From NCBI GenBank assembly GCA_001298575.1, contig LJCV01000268.1, forward strand, positions 1 through 57,003: a stretch of 57,003 nt of DNA, written 5' to 3'. The stretch is from Actinobacteria bacterium OK074. Lineage in GTDB: Bacteria > Actinomycetota > Actinomycetes > Streptomycetales > Streptomycetaceae. Made by a program: the position numbers and the translations under genes. Of this stretch, positions 55,386-57,003 are shown one piece after another. A model generated the notes under the pieces. The model was not told the DNA's origin, did no database searches, and saw only the letters and a list, made by a program, of their open reading frames with translations. Position 1 is the stretch's first letter; the number at the start of each line of letters is the position of its first letter.

Positions 55386-57003
55386 CGCGCGGGCTCCTCT
55401 ACGGCCGTCGCCGAGTCGGCCGCGGGGTCCCCTGCTTGAGGCGGATCCGCGTCCGCGCATGGCCGCAGGGCCGCCATCTGCGCCGCCGTCTTCAGCAGCA
55501 TCTCGTCGTACTCGGCGGCCGGTTCGGAGCCGAGGACGATCGCGCCGCCCGCGCCCAACTGCACCAGCCCGTCGGCGAACACGGCCGTCCGGATGACGAT
55601 GCCGAGGTCCGCGCCACCGCCGCAGCCCAGGTAGCCGAGGGCGCCGGAGTACACCCCGCGGGCCTCGGTCTCCAGCCCGTCGATGATCTCCATCGTGCGC
55701 AGCTTCGGCGCGCCCGTCATCGACCCGCCGGGGAAGCACGCCCGCACGCAGTCCACCGCGTCCGTGCCCGCGCGCAACCGCCCCTCGACGGTGGACACGA
55801 GCTGGTGCACGGTCGCGTACGTCTCGGCGGCCATGAGCCGCGAGACGCGGACCGTGCCGGTGCGGCAGACCCGGCCGAGGTCGTTGCGGAGCAGGTCGAC
55901 GATCATCAGGTTCTCGGCGCGTGTCTTGGCGTCCGTGGCGAGCGCGTCCCGCAGCCGGGCGTCCTCCGCCGGATCGGCGGCGCGCGGCGCGGTGCCCTTG
56001 ATCGGCCTGGCCTCGGCGACGCCGTCCCGGGTGATCCGCAGGAACCGTTCCGGCGAGGAACCGGCCACGTCCAGCTCGCCGAACTTCAGGAAGGCGGCGT
56101 ACGGGGCCGGGTTCACGCGGCGCAGCGCCCGGTAGAACGCGTACGCGTCCGGCGGCGCGGGCAGCCGGGCGGCGTTGGTCAGACAGATCTCGTAGCTGGT
56201 GCCGGCGGCCAACTCCCGCTGACAGGAGGCGATGTCGGCGAGGTAGGCCGTACGGTCGCGCACCAGCCAGGGTTCGGCGGCGGTCGGGTCGGGCGTGCCC
56301 ACGGGCGGGGCTGTCACCTCGGGGACGGATATGGATGGTCCGGTGTCGGCGGCGGCCGAGGAGACGAACGTCAGCCCGGTCAGGGCGGCGTCGATCCAGT
56401 CGGCGGCCTCGCGCGCGGCCCGCGGAGTGTCCTCGGCGAGGCAGACGGCGTAGGTGAGGCCCTCCTGGTGGTCCACCGCGATCAGCCGGTCGGCGAACAG
56501 CCAGCAGGCGTCCGGGGTTTCGGCGCGGTGCCGGTTCGGGGAGCCGCAGTCGGCCTTCAACTCGTAGCCGAAGTAACCGACATAGCCGCAGGCGAAGTCG
56601 AACGGCAGTCCGCCGCCGTCGATCTGACGGGCACTCAGCTGCTGCTTCAGATAGTCGAAGACGCTCGCCCGGACCCGGCGCGGCGGCCGTCCCTCCCGCT
56701 CGACCTCGCAGACCCCGGTGCCGACGTCGTAGTGCACGAACTCGGCCAGCGGCCCGCTGCCGTCCCCGAAGAACGAGAACCGCGCCAGCCCGGCCTCCAC
56801 CCGCGAACTGTCCAGCCAGAACGCCCGGTTGGAGGCCGAGTACAGCCGTGTGAAGGCGGCCTCGGCGTCGACGGCGACGGGGAGGCGGCCGGTGTGCAGC
56901 CGGTAACCGGAGGGGGTGGGGACGGGGGCGGGGAGGCTGTTGGCGCGGTCGGGGCGGTGGGGGTCGCGCGGGCTTCGGGGGTTCTGCGGGGTGCGGGGGC
57001 CGC
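55382..57003 (-). CDS. pabB: Aminodeoxychorismate synthase, component I domain (5'-partial)
   Basis: The frame is open from the stop at 55382 to the window end, so only the C-terminal ~540 residues are seen. The chorismate-binding motifs are complete: PIKGTAPRA (the Lys of PIKGT separates ADC synthase from anthranilate synthase), MIVDLLRNDLGRVCRTGTV, FPGGSMTGAPK, and GAGGAIVLGSEPAAEYDE. Near the window edge lies a Pro/Arg/Asp-rich linker, followed by GYRLHTGRLPVAVDAEAAF. The linker suggests a fused PabA-PabB enzyme as found in PABA-dependent Streptomyces clusters; the glutaminase part would lie beyond the edge. Confidence 0.9.
   Translation of the reverse strand, partial: GPRTPQNPRSPRDPHRPDRANSLPAPVPTPSGYRLHTGRLPVAVDAEAAFTRLYSASNRAFWLDSSRVEAGLARFSFFGDGSGPLAEFVHYDVGTGVCEVEREGRPPRRVRASVFDYLKQQLSARQIDGGGLPFDFACGYVGYFGYELKADCGSPNRHRAETPDACWLFADRLIAVDHQEGLTYAVCLAEDTPRAAREAADWIDAALTGLTFVSSAAADTGPSISVPEVTAPPVGTPDPTAAEPWLVRDRTAYLADIASCQRELAAGTSYEICLTNAARLPAPPDAYAFYRALRRVNPAPYAAFLKFGELDVAGSSPERFLRITRDGVAEARPIKGTAPRAADPAEDARLRDALATDAKTRAENLMIVDLLRNDLGRVCRTGTVRVSRLMAAETYATVHQLVSTVEGRLRAGTDAVDCVRACFPGGSMTGAPKLRTMEIIDGLETEARGVYSGALGYLGCGGGADLGIVIRTAVFADGLVQLGAGGAIVLGSEPAAEYDEMLLKTAAQMAALRPCADADPPQAGDPAADSATAVEEPAR

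Noticed and set aside
49908..57003. Anthranilate synthase / tryptophan operon
   Set aside because: The chorismate enzyme has PIKGT, the ADC synthase signature, and the operon has an ADC lyase and CoA ligases but no trp genes.

Overview
The window is high-GC actinobacterial DNA and almost certainly a Streptomyces chromosome. The evidence is strong G/C preference at third codon positions, many GTG starts, four-base ATGA/GTGA overlaps inside operons, and a core gene order (membrane protein, purN-purH, Ser/Thr kinase, folD, DUF3017 protein, mdh) that matches, from memory, the SCO4812-SCO4827 region of S. coelicolor. No rRNA, tRNA, CRISPR array, transposase or integrase was found.

Layout. 0.3-18 kb is mostly core: a membrane protein, purN-purH, a Ser/Thr kinase with peptidoglycan-binding and ricin-lectin ectodomains, a small secreted protein, an FHA gene coupled to a kinase carrying a lytic-transglycosylase-like ectodomain, an RDD protein, folD, a DUF3017 protein, two related membrane-anchored HTH proteins, a patatin-like lipase, mdh and a lipoprotein. 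18-22.6 kb holds membrane proteins and a siderophore-interacting flavoreductase.

22.7-31.5 kb, all on the minus strand, is the most unusual part. A tautomerase, an MFS transporter and a LysR regulator precede a tightly coupled five-gene operon. That operon encodes a DRE-TIM aldolase-like enzyme, an alpha/beta hydrolase without its nucleophile serine, an isopropylmalate-dehydrogenase-like enzyme fused to a CinA-like protein, an RraA-type aldolase and a DUF6282-type amidohydrolase. A perfect 14-bp hairpin closes it. I recognise no known pathway with this composition.

31.7-49.9 kb is accessory: secreted proteins, a NUDIX hydrolase, a VapBC module with a large operator, an XRE/DUF397 pair divergent from three small genes, a MarR-GNAT fusion, a large deaminase-type polymorphic toxin candidate, a LuxR-type HTH, a DUF3238-like secreted protein, an SDR relic, an AhpD/MocR divergent pair, a seven-repeat beta-propeller lectin, an MFS/TetR divergent pair and a second AhpD.

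49.9-57 kb is one coupled minus-strand operon entering from beyond the right edge: aminodeoxychorismate synthase (partial), an aryl-CoA ligase, a second AMP-ligase, a flavin monooxygenase and an aminodeoxychorismate lyase. This is a 4-aminobenzoate-making and -using set typical of a specialised-metabolite cluster border. Several hairpins, operator-like palindromes and copies of an intergenic repeat are recorded. Function assignments rest on motifs read by eye; no database search was possible.
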